Shown in pieces: positions 1 through 12,304 of a stretch of 64,000 nucleotides of DNA (position 1 is the stretch's first letter; the number at the start of each line of letters is the position of its first letter). The translations under genes and the position numbers were made by a program. Below the pieces are notes generated by a model. The model saw only the letters and a list, made by a program, of their open reading frames with translations. It had not been told where the DNA came from and searched no databases. Location of the stretch: assembly GCA_963693315.1 (NCBI GenBank), contig OY856188.1, forward strand, positions 269,385,114-269,449,113, given 5' to 3'. This DNA is from Diogma glabrata. Taxonomy: Eukaryota > Arthropoda > Insecta > Diptera > Cylindrotomidae.

Positions 1-1474
1 AAAATTAAAAACTGTCGTTTCAGAGATTTAACTCTCTGGAGTTGAATACGATAAATATCACAAAATTATATTTTATTTAATTTACGTTAAGTTTTATTTA
101 TTATTAATTTGCAGTTTAGTTTCATTTTATTTGCAGTAAAATACAAATTATCATATCTAATTATTAATTACAAATAAAGTGCAAAAGAAATAAAATTGTA
201 TTGCAAATAAAATGCAAATAAAGTGCAAATAAAATGCAAATAAAATCCAAATAAAATGCAAATGAAAAATAATAATAAATTTTTTTAAAGAAAGTCTTGT
301 TTTGGTATATGGAAGAGTTGAAGAGATTAGCATGAGTAAACAAACTTGTTACAAGTTCTGAACACTATTCAGAAAATATTCAGAAGATACCCTCTTAAGC
401 CTTTAAATAAAGATCTTACTTGTGCGAGCCATAGTACCATATCAAACCAACAGTAACTAAGAAAACCAATTTAGAATTATAATTCACTAGAATTGAGTTT
501 TGAATAGATTTTGTATTATTAGAAATTTTAGTGCGCAATTTAGGTAACTCTAGTAACTAAAGAAATCATTCGAATTTATCGGATATGTCGTTTTTTGGAT
601 TAAAAATTTCAAATGGTTTCCGTAGTTACTTGTGTTTAATTACTCACAAAAATCTCTAATAATTTAAAATTTAGTTCTAGTGAATTATTGCCTTTCGTAT
701 ATACATAAGGTGACATATATATATATATACAACGTGACATCCATTTCATTGAAATTTATGTTTTTTACTTATATAATATCCAATAAAACAACCATAATTC
801 AATAAAAGCATAAGTTTACATACTGCATTTCCAGTCTATTTCTATCTCCATTCTTGACTATAAACCAATATTTCCTAATACAAAAAAGTAATTATTTTTT
901 GCAATTATTTCTTAATTGCTATTTTCCAATTTAAAAGCTAAAAAAAAGTAGTTCTTACGAATATTGATGTTTTTTTAAATTATAATATCGACTTTTATAA
1001 TAATAAACAAAAATTAAATTACATTTAAATTGATTTTAATAACTTGAATCGTTCGAAATAAAAGTTTTTCCAAAAAGGGTAATTCCACTGGATGAGATTA
1101 AAATTTATTTTAAAATTTCTTAATGAAGCAAATTATGTCACTCAGGATTTGATTAATTAAGATAAATTAAGAAAACATAAGAGTAAATGAAAATAACCAT
1201 TTTATCGATATATTTGTTTAAGATTAGTTGTTCTGAATTTTGATTGATTTATTAATTTGTTTACCATAACAGGGTAGTAAACTCGGTAACTAATTAGTAT
1301 TGAGTAATTTTAGATTACAATTAAGGTGAACTTGATATGTGTAGTAGGCTAGTTGTCAAAATATTCGGTTCTGTTTTATTTTCATTGGAAAATTATATTT
1401 CAAAATTTAAAATTTAAATAAATAAGTTTTACCTTATAAAATGTCAACCTTGAACGTTTATGTGGTATACCTTG
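1..1474. other. AT-rich intergenic DNA, no gene seen
   Basis: No reading frame here looks like a conserved protein. The stretch is AT-rich with many short A and T runs, a minisatellite near its start (listed separately) and a short (TA)n around 715-729. It ends where the 5' untranslated part of a degenerate LINE seems to begin; that boundary is approximate. Confidence 0.6.
171..263. repeat. 11-bp minisatellite, unit CAAATAAARTG
   Basis: About seven imperfect head-to-tail copies of an 11-bp unit read directly from the sequence (CAAATAAAGTG, CAAATAAAATG and close variants). It probably arose by slippage. No coding role is apparent. Confidence 0.75.
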
Positions 1475-1849
1475 TTCTTATCAACGAGGAACTGAAGACC
1501 GAGTGACTTCCGAAATAAGAAGTCAAACTTTCTATCAAGGATCAACGTCCTCCTTGGAGGGCGGATGCACCCAAAAGATAGAACGGGTCACTCTGTTGTC
1601 CTGGGGGTGGGAAACTGATCCCAAAGTGTGATGAGTTTTTCAAAGCCAACGGCATCAGGATAGGGAAGATAACGGAAAACCACTCCATTAAAGACACAAA
1701 AGGTGTTCCTAGAAAAGGTGTAGGAGAAGAAGAAAAAGTAACATCAGTTTTTTGAATACTAAATACAATATACTGGAATAGTTTCCCAATCGGATTTCTG
1801 AGGGAACAGTGTATAAAGACTTCACGTGATCAGGAGAGGAGAAGTGAGA

Positions 1850-2566
1850 ACAAAGTTAGGTTTGGAACGTGGAATGTGAGAAGTATGCTTAAGGAAGAAA
1901 AGCTCGAAAACTTGAGAAGAGAAATGATTAAGAATAACATGGATATAGTTGGGATTAGTGAAGTGAGATGGGCAGGATTCGGCAGGATATGGAAGACGCT
2001 GTGTTCTACTTCCGTAGAAGAAAACGAAAAAAGAACGGAGTGGATTTTATTGTAAATAACAGATTAAAGACTTGTATTAGTAAGGCAATGTATGACTGTC
2101 ATAGAATTATAGCATTAAAGATAAACAACGCTCCGAAGAGTATTCTAGTCATTCAAGTGCACATGCATACAAGTGACTTTGATGACGAAGAGGTGGAAAG
2201 GGTTTACGACCGGATTGAAAAGATTCTGAAAGAGGAAGGGAAGAGTTGCTGTCACGTTGTGATGGGGGACTGGAACGCAGCTGTGAAGTCGACGGAGTAG
2301 TTGGAAAATTTGGTCTGGGTTTAAGATATGAATGAGGAGATAGGGTGATAAAATTTTGAAAAGAAAAGAAGTTAACAGTTACCAACACGTGGTAGCATCA
2401 TAAACGAAGGTTGTATACTTGGAAGTCACCTGGTGATCTCTATATAAAACAAATAGATTTTATAATGATTGACGAGCGATATAGGGATGAAATAAAGAAG
2501 GCAAAGACTTTACCTGGTGCAGATATATACTGTGATCATGTGCTCCTGCAGGCAGTTCTGGAAATA
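1850..2566 (+). pseudogene. Broken AP-like endonuclease domain of the LINE
   Basis: Translation around 1855-1975 gives the family opening RFGTWNVRSM, then MDIVGISEVRW with the catalytic Glu. The frame then shifts to the reading frame that starts at 1968. GDWNA (the metal-binding Asp/Asn motif) appears near 2265-2280. After another shift the text continues as KFGLGLRYE, LYTWKSPGDLY and QIDFIMIDERYRD, ending with CDHVLL near 2535-2550, which matches the usual SDHxL catalytic His box. At least two frameshifts and an in-frame stop (TAG at 2298) break it. In a working element this domain nicks the target DNA to prime reverse transcription. Confidence 0.8.
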
Positions 2567-2883
2567 TAACTTAAAAGATTAAAGAAAGCAGCTAAAATCA
2601 AGAAATGGTATTTAGAGAGATTCAAGTCTCTGGATGCCGAGAAAATAGGTTTGAATATGGAAAGTGAAATGAGAATTTTAAAAACAATCATAGTAGAGGA
2701 TAGTGAGACGAGATGGAGAAAATAAAGCAAAGTATAAACACAGTGTGTAAAAATAGTGTAGGATATAAGAAAGGAGTTTGACCAAAAAAACCGTGGGTTA
2801 CACAGGATATGATAAATAAAATGTAGAAGAGACGCAAGATTAAAAAGTTATATACTGAAGAAGGACTAATAAAATATAGCAGA

Positions 2884-4631
2884 ATGAACACAGAATTGAG
2901 AAAGGAAACTGACAGAGCATGGTTTAATAATGAGTGTAAAGAAATTGAAGAAATGGTTAAATCTGGAAGACATGATTTGGTATATAACAAAGTGAGAGAA
3001 CGAACAATGACCAAAGACAGGAACAGAGCAAAATGTAAAGAAGTGGAGAGTCACGAGGGTGTAATTCTAAAAGAAGAAAAACTCATTCTGCAAAGATGGA
3101 AAGGATATATGGAGCACCTCTATAAGGGAAAGGAAAAACCTAAGGCTCTAAACGTAGAGAGAAAAGGGGAAGTACCAAGAGATAACATCGGCCCAAGTAT
3201 TATACTGGATGAGCTGAGAACAGCATTGAAAGATATAAAAAGTGGCAAGGCAGCCAGAATTGATGAGATACCAGTAGAAGTGTTGAGGTGTTTGCAGTAG
3301 GAAGGCATAAGAGAGTTAACATCGCTGTGCAACGGGATTTATGATAGTGAGGAGTGGCCTGAGGACTTCTTGAGATCCGAAATGATTCCACTGGATAAGA
3401 AAAAAGAAACGAAAAAGTGTGAAGAACACAGGACCATCAGTCTAGGTGTGCATGCGGCTAAAATCTTGCTGAGAGTAATAAATAGGCGTATGACATGAGT
3501 GATGGGGGAGAGCGTTTACGAACGGCTCATTATGGAGCGCTATACAGAAAAAGACAGGGAGGTTTACCTTTGCTTTGTAGACTTGGAAAAAGCCATCGAC
3601 TGTCCTTTGTGGGGGAAACTGTTGGAGATATTAAAACAGAAAGGAATTGCTTGGAGAGAAAGGAGGTTAATAAGCAAGCTGTATGTGAACCAGAGAGTAG
3701 CTTTACAGGTTGGTACCAGCAGGACAGACTGGTTTGAGATTGGAAAAGGAGTGAAACAAGGATGTTGTTTGTCTCCTATTCTTTTTAATATTTACAAAAT
3801 AATGCAGGACTGCTGGAGGAGCGATAAAGGAGTGAGTATAAGAGGAAGGGAAGCTGCGAACATCTGATTCGCAGATGAGATGGTGATTTCAGAAAGTGAA
3901 GAAAAACTGAACAGAATGTTGAAACATCTAAAGGATATAGAAAGTGTGTATCGGCTTAGAATTAATGTGAGAAAGTTAAAGGTTATGAAAATAGGAAAGA
4001 AAGAAATGTTAAACATCATTATAGGTGAAGAAAGGCTAGAACAGGTGGAAAGAAGCAAATATCTTGGAACTGGGGTAACGGAAGATTGGAGTGGAATGAG
4101 AGAAATAAAAGGAAGGATTGGTATGGAAAAGCAGGCTTCCAAAGCAAAGAGAATACTGTTAAAGAGTAAAATAGACATGGTGACATAGACAAGAATTATA
4201 AATTGCTTTGTGTGAAGCGTTTTCTTGTACGGATGTGAAACGTGGACTTTATCAAAGAAGGAAATTAGTAAGCTAAAGAGTTTTGAAATGCGGATTTGGA
4301 GAAGAGTTCTTAAGATCAAGTTCTATCCAAGGTGAGAAATGAGGAAGTTCTGAGAAGAGTTGGAGAGGAAGGTAGTCTAGTAATAGAGGAAAGAAAAAGG
4401 AAAGAAAAGAGGAAAGAAAAAGGAATTGGATCGGATACGTACTAAGAAGACAGTGTTTGTTTGGAGATGTTTTGGAAAGATCTATGGAGGGACAAATAAA
4501 AAGGGGAAAAAGAAAGAGAAAAATGATGGACGGTATAAAAACGGGTTACGGAGGGTACAGAATGATGAAAGAGATGAGTTAGGAAAGAAACCATTGCAGA
4601 AACACCAGGAACCTGCGCAAGCAGAACACTA
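2884..4631 (+). pseudogene. Broken reverse transcriptase of the LINE
   Basis: The conserved entry segment LKDIKSGKAARIDEIPVEVL lies at about 3225-3285 and is followed by a stop and a frame change. Motif A reads FVDLEKAID (about 3570-3600; the usual form is FxDxxKAFD). Motif B reads GVKQGCCLSPILFNIY (about 3750-3795). A TGA stop sits just before motif C, which reads FADE rather than the catalytic F/YADD (about 3868-3880), so the second active-site Asp is already lost. YLGTGV and a downstream YGCETWTLSKKE / WRRVLK segment (about 4230-4310) match the thumb region of this family. The basic C-terminus runs to about 4631, just before the ATG tail. Confidence 0.85.
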
Positions 4632-4643
4632 ATGATGATGATA

Positions 4644-5878
4644 TGTGTCGCATTCGCTTTTAAGGTTATGTAAATAGCTGGGTGTTTTTAATTTAAAACT
4701 AATAATTTGCAATCTTAATCCTACTTTTGATTTGATTTGTAGTCTCGCATGATACCAAAACCAAAGATTAGCTGGTTTGAGCATGATGAGCAGCTTAAAT
4801 ACCAGCCAACCTTCAAGGGCTATTTAATTTCCAGCAATATTTTTGACAATGAAAATAAAGCAAATACAAGCACAGTGGTTATAGAAAACACATCCATTGA
4901 AAACCGCTAAAGATGAAGTTCTGGATACAAAACTCGGTTGAGCAAAACATCGTTAGATTACTAGTTGGCAAGGTCACCGTACATTGACAAAAGAAAAAGG
5001 GGTTGCAGGCGGAATAACCGTCATCTTAGTTGACCTGAAATTATAATCCGTTTGTCGAAGGATATAAATTTAGAGCTGAAATCAGTAGTAACAAATGCAG
5101 ATTTTGATTACATTAACAATGTTATGACAAACAGGAAAATATGCTTTTAGTTGATAGGATAAGTTGACAATTTCCATCCGCACTTCTTCCATGAAAACAA
5201 AAAACAATCTGCTCATAGCCCAGACACCTCACTCCACAATAGTAGCGTTAGGTGTGCTAGTCTATACGTTGACTTGCGTACACCATGGACTTGTACAAGG
5301 ATGTTAGAATCATGACTGTTAATATTATGTACTTATGCAAACTACCATAGCACTTGTCTTTGATTAAAAAAATATTATATATCTGCCTTTTCGGATTTTT
5401 AAACCAGTGACTTAGTTGTTACCTCAAATCTCAAATACAGTTAACGCCACTAACTGCAAGGTGGTAATAGTATCGATTGCCTTGGCAGGAGACAGAATAT
5501 ATATCTCTTGAACGGACGTACAACGGTAGCTAGAACTTCTCGTTACACGGTATTAGTCCAGATATAACAAAGAATACTAAATACTATATTATGCAACGAT
5601 ATACTTCGATATATCAATTGAACTATCTGTGGTTCATGAAGGTTAGTAGTCACAAAGTTGTTCGCACCAAGATGCTCTTGCTGTAAAAAGAATGGATATT
5701 TATATAAAGATGCAGACTTCTTATTCCAACAACAAAGGAAAAGGCAATTAGAGCAAATAAATTGCACTCAGATCATGACAATTGGTGTTTTATTTAAAAT
5801 AATCTATATGAAAGAATTTTTGTCATATTTATTATCCTGTGTAGAAAATAGTAAAAATGTTATCTTCCCATTTTATTA
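4644..5878. other. Unassigned intergenic DNA
   Basis: No coding signal is convincing. Reading frames around 5543-5879 overlap on both strands with no family resemblance. The stretch at about 4740-5330 is less AT-rich than its surroundings and could be an unrecognised old repeat. Confidence 0.5.
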
Positions 5879-6450
5879 GCTTCTCATCTCAGCCGGTCAT
5901 TCTTCTCTCGACTACGAATCTTCTCATTTTCCTATAATAATAATATCATCTTTTCATTTTCTCATCACCTCATCTTTTATCTTCACATATTTTCATCTTC
6001 TTATTCCTGTTTTTTTTTTTATCTTATCCTCTTCTTATTTTCCTATCTTATTATCTTCTCCTCTTCTTATTTTCTCACTTTCTTACTTTGTCATTTTATC
6101 GTTTTATATCATTTTATCATTTTCTAATCTTCTCATCTTTCATTTTCTCATTTTTTCATTTTCTCATCTTCTCTACTTCTTATTTTCTTATCTTATCTTC
6201 TTTTCTCTTTTTTATCGTCTCATCGTTTCGTTTTTTTATCTTTTGAACTTCTCATCTTCGTATCTTATCATTTTCTCATTTGCTCATCTTCTCATCTTCT
6301 TTCCTTCTCATCTTCGAATTTTTCATATTTTCTCAGTTTCTTATCTTCTCCCTTTCTTATTTTTTTCTCTGCCTATGTTTTCATCTTCTCATATTTTAAA
6401 GCTCTTTTGTTTTCATTTTCTCATCTTTTTATTTTCTCAACATCGTAAGT
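5879..6450. repeat. About 570-bp polypyrimidine tract
   Basis: The + strand is almost entirely C and T interrupted by single A residues, built from degenerate TCATCTTC and TCATTTTC octamers. Purine runs are nearly absent. The 70-codon frame inside it (6243-6455) is only the translation of this low-complexity DNA. Such tracts can form triplex or other non-B DNA. Confidence 0.85.
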
Positions 6451-8309
6451 GGTGATAATTTTATATATTTTGGTATTTATTATAAATCAATTTTAATTTC
6501 ATTTAACAGTAATAGGTGCTTAGGATTACTAAGTGTCAACGGCAGAAAGTATTGCTTTTTGTGTAAGTTTAATATATAAAAATGAAATCTTGATTCTCAT
6601 AAAATTTGAAACTTTATCTCGTCTAGGTTTAAGACAAGGTTGATGTTCCATAGTGGAGCGTATGCTATCTTCAAATGCCTCTCATCTGCATTAATTTGAA
6701 CATTTTTAGCTTAATTTGAAAACTTGATATATTTAATGGACTAATTTTACCTTTCGCTCTTGTTTTTACGTTTAAAGGACGAGTCATTTTTAAACGGATT
6801 GTAATTGATAAATTATAACTTTATCGTTTATAAATTAATTTTATTATGTTTAATAAATTTATTTTTTTTTGCTCCAATTTTTACATAAAAAGCTTATCAA
6901 GAGATAAAAATTAAAAAGCGAATTTCAAAACAAATATCTTGAAAAATAATGATGAATAAAAACTATTAAAAGTTGACGGTAAACCCTCATTAAGTTATAA
7001 TAAGAAACCCTCGAGTATAAATAAAAATCAATCAGCGAAAACTATATTCCTTCTAAAGTATGGTAGCAATTTTCAATTTGAATAAGAGAACACTCGAAAT
7101 ATTTCAATAGAAAATCAATATATTTTTTTTTAGGTTTATGAATAATTTTTTAGGTGATGTACTCATACTATTTTTTTTAATATAGTTCTAACTTTTATTG
7201 CTTTATCTCTAAAAAAATCTAATAAGTAATAATAATAAAAACAGAATAAAATTGGTTAGCTTTGGTTGAATAAATATGTAAAATTTGTGATTTTTATTCA
7301 CGATTTGATAGTTAATTACATCCTTGTTTGTTCTATAATCAATAAACTATTAATTAAAATATCACTAAATAATTCAAGATAACTAGATTGCTATAGTACA
7401 AAATAATTACAAAGCTTGAATCATATGCCAGAACAATCTACCGAAGAAAAAGGCTCCATTTTGTGAGAAAAACAATGTTGAGCCGTAAATCCGTTTGTGA
7501 TGAATAAAAGTGATTGGAAATTTTTTAAGACTGAAATTTTACTAAAATTCTACTAATTCTACTAATTCGAGAAAATACGAACAGGATAACTCTATTGAAT
7601 TTTTTTAATAATAATCAGGATCTAGGCTTCTCAACAGGAATATTGAAAAAAGAGTTAAAGCTAAAGGTACAATGTTACAAACGCAGCCATAAATAGTGTT
7701 GGGTTACAGTAACCTTAGAAAACGCGCAGTAAACTTAGAAAACAGCACAGCACACATGAGTCTTCTCAAGTGTTAGTTGCCTTTGTTCTCTTAAATGTAT
7801 GCTCAACGTGTTTTATATGCTTTTAAATGTTGAGTTAAATAAACGATCTACGCCAAACGATGTTCAATCAGTGTCGATGGTCAGCTTGGGTGCAAGTATA
7901 TTCAAATAGCTTAATCAGAAATGAAACTACGTGGATACTGAGCGAATCGTGGGAAACAAAATGTTCCAATCTAATAATATCTGCGTTTTATTCATTCGGT
8001 TGAGGTTAAAATGTTTGGACAAAAACGATGTGATACTAATATAATAAAAAATTTTCAAACATTTTTGAAATCTGGTGTGCACTGAGTTTTTTAAATGTCA
8101 AAATGAAATAGTAATAGAACAAAATAATCTAATTGTACGAAAACAAATTTTTGCAAATTGAAAACTCGAAAAATATTGAAAATATCGAAAAAATATGTAT
8201 GTGCCCATCTCTTGCAAATTTATGTAACTAAAATTTATACAGCGAATTTGGAATACAGAAAACAGAAAAGAAATATTTTGTAATAGATCAGTCAAAATAG
8301 CTTTTTGTT
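6451..8309. other. AT-rich intergenic DNA, nothing recognised
   Basis: Long A/T-rich stretch without a supportable gene. Short direct repeats occur near 7700-7745 (two copies of a TTAGAAAAC-type phrase). It adjoins the LINE remnant on the minus strand. Confidence 0.55.
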
Positions 8310-8311
8310 TT

Positions 8312-8736
8312 GTTTTAAGGCGTTCCTGCTCCATGTAGGAGCGTTGCCAGGGTTATCAGCTTTGAATATTCACCACGGTCATTCGCAACAGCGACATAAT
8401 TACCATGGCAGCCGATTTTTTTAAGGTCGTTTATTACGTCAGTCTCCCATTGTAGTCGTGGTCTACCTCGCGGTCGCCCACTCCCTGGAGTACTAACGTA
8501 CATTTTTTAATCATTTCAGACTGTGAATTGGCTTGTAGAACATGCCCAAACCAAGCAATCCTATTAGAACGGATACAACGTATTATATCAGGACCCTCAA
8601 GAAGGTCTCTGATCTCAATGTTATACCGGGTTCTATACTCTCCATCGTCTGTCTTAAGTGGACCAAAACTGTAGCGTTGGATCTTACGCTCTGTAATGAA
8701 GTGTAATTCAAACTTCGTTATTGAAAGTCGAACCAC
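8312..8736 (-). pseudogene. C-terminal fragment of a LINE reverse transcriptase
   Basis: Two overlapping minus-strand frames encode the end of an endonuclease/reverse-transcriptase polyprotein. The first (8736 down to about 8505) contains the typical IRDLLEGPDIIRCIRSNRI and AWFGHVLQ. The second (about 8503 down to 8315) has GRPRGRPRLQWETDV followed by an NDRGEYSKL tail ending in a stop. The switch falls at a T6 run (8503-8508 on the + strand), so one indel in a homopolymer explains it. No catalytic motifs remain, so this is a 5'-truncated dead copy, probably of the same broad RTE-like group as the element at 1.5-4.6 kb. Confidence 0.8.
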
Positions 8737-9151
8737 TTTCCCACACGCATGGAATTTGCATTGACAGCAACATTCATAGTTATTTTCGTTTTTCCTTTAC
8801 ACATAGTTTCTTGTACTCAATCCATGGTCGTCATCTACAATGGTTACCGTTTAATATTTGTCAAGAACTGTTGTCCGATTTCCCTAATTTGAATTCGCTT
8901 AATTTCCCTAAAGATAGGAGAAATCAATTAATAGATTACGTCTTGTTTACTGTAGTGTCATGAGCTTTTGGAGATGTTTTTGCTTCAGTTTATAAAATAT
9001 AATTTCGTAATCAATATTTTGTTTTATAAATTTTTTCCGATTTTAGTACAAGTAGTAGCGTAGACTCTTTAGTGGGTACACATAATTAACCCAAGAAACA
9101 AATTTATCGTGTTTATCGACTTATTATTATTCCAACGGTCGTTACTTTTGA
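8737..9151. other. Unassigned; weak coding similarity to 38.2 kb
   Basis: A + strand frame (8721-8963) includes GICIDSNIHSYFRF. A similar phrase, QVCISGDFHNYFRF, occurs in the decayed gene relic near 38.18 kb, also on the + strand. The two may derive from one repetitive family, but the match is short and I cannot name it. Confidence 0.3.
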
Positions 9152-9179
9152 CTATAAATACGCATAGTGGCGTATAGAG
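9152..9179 (+). promoter_or_regulatory. TATA-containing promoter-like core split by the hAT
   Basis: The sequence reads TATAAATACGC and then GTATAGAG, where the hAT inserted. Beyond the hAT (12727-12736) it continues GCTCTCAGTC. Rejoined, it matches an uninterrupted relative at 38653-38691. A TATAAA box about 33 bp upstream of a TCAGTC initiator-like site suggests a core promoter, perhaps of an LTR or other repeat. The promoter role is inference; the two-copy similarity is visible directly. Confidence 0.3.
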
Positions 9180-9518
9180 CAGCGGTTCTTAAACTTTTCT
9201 GTATTGCGACCCCAAATTTTAAATGGCGTATTTTGGCGACCCACAACCTATATTTTTTTTGACGTTATTCGTTAAATCGTTATTCAAAATAAAACGTTTA
9301 AACAACAAATACTATTTTATTTCCAGCTGATATAAAAATAAAAATGAAAAACAATTTCTAGTTAAAGTAAATATTAAATTAATCAAAAAATTAAAATAAA
9401 ATAAACAGCATTTTCTAGTTATAACAATATGAAAATTAATAAAAAATAAAGATTTATAATTCCTTTTCTAGTTATATTATTCAGTATTCAAATAAATAAA
9501 ACATTAATCAAATATTTT

Positions 9519-11115
9519 TTAATGTGATGGGTGTCGGGCCATTCCGCGGTAATCGATACCAAAAAGTAGAAAAATAACTTGCAAATATGTATACTTACAT
9601 AGAAAATTAACAGGCTTTGTATTTTTAATTTATCATTATTTAAAAGAATTTCTATAATATTTTTGCCGATCTTCGTAATATTTTGTTGAAGCCAAGTGAG
9701 CGGATTTCAAAGTCTAGCATGGAAAAAAAATTTACTAAAATAGCAACACGATTTTTACGTCAATCACATTCAAAAACCCGCCATTCACATTTGCTACTTA
9801 TACTGCGACTCATTATTATTTGTTGAAAAAAAAATTGAAAGCAATCAGGTAAGTAGTAATCATTTTATTGATGAAATTGTAACGCAGGAATTTCTGTAAC
9901 GCCAGTCACACAATGCATAGAAAAGTTCATCCTACATGAGGCTGACTAGCTTTTATTTGGTATTGACCTTACAAAAGTAAGGTTATAGGATTAAACAATC
10001 CTTGAAAAATATTTGTGTGAATTAAAATAGACCTTGCGTTAAAATATAGGCTGATTTATTTGTGTAACACCCGTCACACCTTTCACCCGTTACAATTTTC
10101 TTTACTAATGTTATAATTTTTTAAGTGCATAATAGGAATATAATACGTTCCTCTATGTGTTCTTCTATGTGTGTCTATGTGTTCCACCTATCCAATATCC
10201 CTGTGTGAAAAAATTGATAAATGTTTCAGACGGATGCCCAGTTCAAAAACAAATTTACTATTTCCTGTGTCTATTACAGTGAGAGACTGGAGCGTGGGCT
10301 TTCTTTGCCAATAGTTATGGTAAGGGCGCTGTTGACGGCTGTATGCAACTGCGACGGATAGACTTTGGCGGGCAATAAAGTCTCGGTCAACTTTTATCAA
10401 CATATTCTGGTAATATTATGAATATTTGTCTTCAAATCCAAAGGGCGCGCGTTAAATATCATTTCGTCAATGAAAACGACATTCATGATCTTTAGTAAGT
10501 AGGGTACCGATTAGAGAAGTACCGAAGTAGAGTACACGAGTAAAAGAACCGATGGAATAATAGAATACTTTAAAGATACTACCTCAACTGCAAAAACAGC
10601 ACTATTTCAGATACTTGACTGGAACTTCCATTTCATACGGTCTTACAGGGAGTTCAACCTCCCAAAAATGTCTTTTGTTTAGAGACAAAAATATTCATAA
10701 AAGTCCAAAATAATAAAGAAAGTCTCAAAATGTACTTAAGAATTTGTTTAATTTACACTCGTAACTCCCGTCACAAATCTTGTAACAGCCGTCACAATCT
10801 TCTTTTGTAAAAGAAAAATATAAAAAGTAATATATAGACAAAATACTTATAGTATAGGAACGGACGATTCTTTAACTCACAACCTAGCTATTAATTTTGC
10901 GACAAAAATTTCTAGTTTAGCTAAACTCTAATGATTGGTCAACAAGATATCATATTTTGTAAGAGTACTCGTAACACCCGTCACAGGGCTTAAATCTATT
11001 ATTACATGTAAACGCTTCAATGATTCTAAATGTGTTTTTGTTTTACTTTAAGAAATCATTGAAATGAATTGAATTGTATTCAAAACACGTCACTGCGGAA
11101 TGGCCGTGTGCTTAA
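9519..11115. mobile_element. Nested element with TTAA ends inside the hAT
   Basis: Near-terminal inverted copies of GGCCATTCCGC lie at 9537-9547 and 11095-11105 (as GCGGAATGGCC). Immediately outside are TTAA tetranucleotides at 9519-9522 and 11112-11115, the target and duplication type of piggyBac-like elements. Insertion falls just after the C-terminal codons of the hAT transposase. No transposase frame is visible, so it would be non-autonomous. It carries five copies of a 15-bp motif, and its left end has a reversed related copy. The piggyBac assignment rests only on TTAA and is tentative. Confidence 0.5.
9896..10985 (+). repeat. Five dispersed copies of GTAACNCCCGTCACA
   Basis: Copies at 9896-9910 (GTAACGCCAGTCACA), 10064-10078, 10761-10775, 10782-10796 and 10971-10985, all on the + strand and separated by unrelated AT-rich DNA. 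A reversed, partly matching copy (TGTGATGGGTGT) sits at the left end of the nested element (about 9523-9534). In this very AT-rich background, five near-identical GC-rich 15-mers are not expected by chance. A binding-site role, for example transposase sites, is inference. Confidence 0.8.
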
Positions 11116-11116
11116 T

Positions 11117-12304
11117 TTTTAGAGCAAAGTAGCCTTAACTGTGGCTCGATTTCCGAAAGCGCTGGTCTCAGTACATTTTCTATATTGCGTAATTGAGAGT
11201 GATATTTTGATTCAATATATAATAAGGATGAAAATGCATTTTAGCACAAATATGTGGTGGAAAATGGCAAAATAATTTGAACTGTCATTTCAGACGAACA
11301 TGGATACTCTATTTTAATTGACAACTAAAAATTTTCAGCTATTTGATTCTTAAATAGTGCCTTCAAACTTCTATCGTAGGATAGTTCAGCAAATTCTTCT
11401 TGTGCTTTTATGTCCAGATGTTGTATATCTTTAAGTTTTATATTAAAAGGTTGAATTATCATACAATGGTGTTGTGAAATTTTGAATTCAGAAGAAAAGT
11501 ATTTTTCAAACTCAGTTTCAAGGGCTGAAAGATGAGATACAATTAGATTTTTTATATCGGATACATTCAATTCATTTTCGTCAATAAAATCCATGGTATA
11601 CACTGAAACATGTCAATCTGTTTTTTTTCTAAATTTAGTTTCCACACATTAAGCTTCTGAACGAATCCCTTAATTTTATCGTACAAATTAATAATATTTG
11701 TATGTTTGCCTTGCAAGGATAAATTCAACTCGTTAAGTTTGTTGCAAATCAATCAAATAACATAATTTTAACATAAAGCTTTCGTCACAAAAAAGATCTG
11801 CCATTCATTCCCATTCGTTGAATTCATTCCCATCAAAAATAATCTTATTTAGTCTTTTAACACCAAAACTTTTTTCAAACTTTTGCCTCTTAATAGCCAT
11901 CTAACTTCAGCGTGCCTAAGGAGATTTTTATAATTTGATCTCATATCCTTACAGAGTTGGGAAAAAAAGACGACTATTAAGTGCGCTTCGTTTTATAAAG
12001 TTAATAACACATACAACATTCAAAACATGATATAAATCAGGCGAAAGTTTTTACTAACTAATGCCTCACAATGAATCATACAATGGGTAACTGTTACTTT
12101 TTAACCACCTAGCAGTTGCTTAATTCGTCCGAAAAGCCCATTTAATTTACCTGTTATTGCAGCGGCACCTTCACTACAGACGCCCACGCAGTGCCCCCAT
12201 AGGCCATAACAGCTGATTTTCTTTAAAAAAATTGTTCCGTACATTAAAAATATTCTCGCCAGTTGCTCGGTCTTCAAGTAGGAAACAAAACAATAAGTCT
12301 TCAT
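11117..12304 (-). pseudogene. Decayed hAT transposase (ZBED5/SCAND3-like)
   Basis: In several minus-strand frames the family text can be read in order. HCVGVCSEGAAAITGKLNG (about 12190-12130) corresponds to the VGVCTDGAAAMTG region around a catalytic Asp, here replaced by Glu. CMIHCEALVSKNF and LLRHAEVRWLLRGKSL (about 11930-11880) follow, then LNELNLSLQGK (about 11735-11705), and the domain at 11603-11325. Downstream frames give LPFSTTYLC and ALSEIEPQLRLLC, the hAT dimerisation end, stopping at about 11117 beside the nested insertion. The BED finger and first catalytic region were not found. Frameshifts and stops make it inactive. Confidence 0.85.

Larger units (their letters stand above)
1475..4643 (+). 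mobile_element. Decayed RTE/BovB-like non-LTR retrotransposon
   Basis: A nearly full-length but broken LINE. A GC-richer leader (about 1475-1850) precedes an AP-type endonuclease, a linker, a reverse transcriptase and a basic C-terminal region, in the usual single-ORF order. The element ends in a short ATG trinucleotide run (about 4632-4640), typical of RTE-type elements, which end in short tandem repeats rather than poly(A). Several frameshifts and stops make it non-functional. The endonuclease opening resembles the vertebrate BovB-derived CFDP2-like family, hence the clade guess. The 5' boundary and any target duplication were not resolved. Confidence 0.8.

Noticed and set aside
6243..6455. 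Phe/Ser/Leu-rich 70-codon frame resembling a membrane protein
   Set aside because: It lies wholly inside the polypyrimidine tract; its hydrophobicity follows from the C/T composition.
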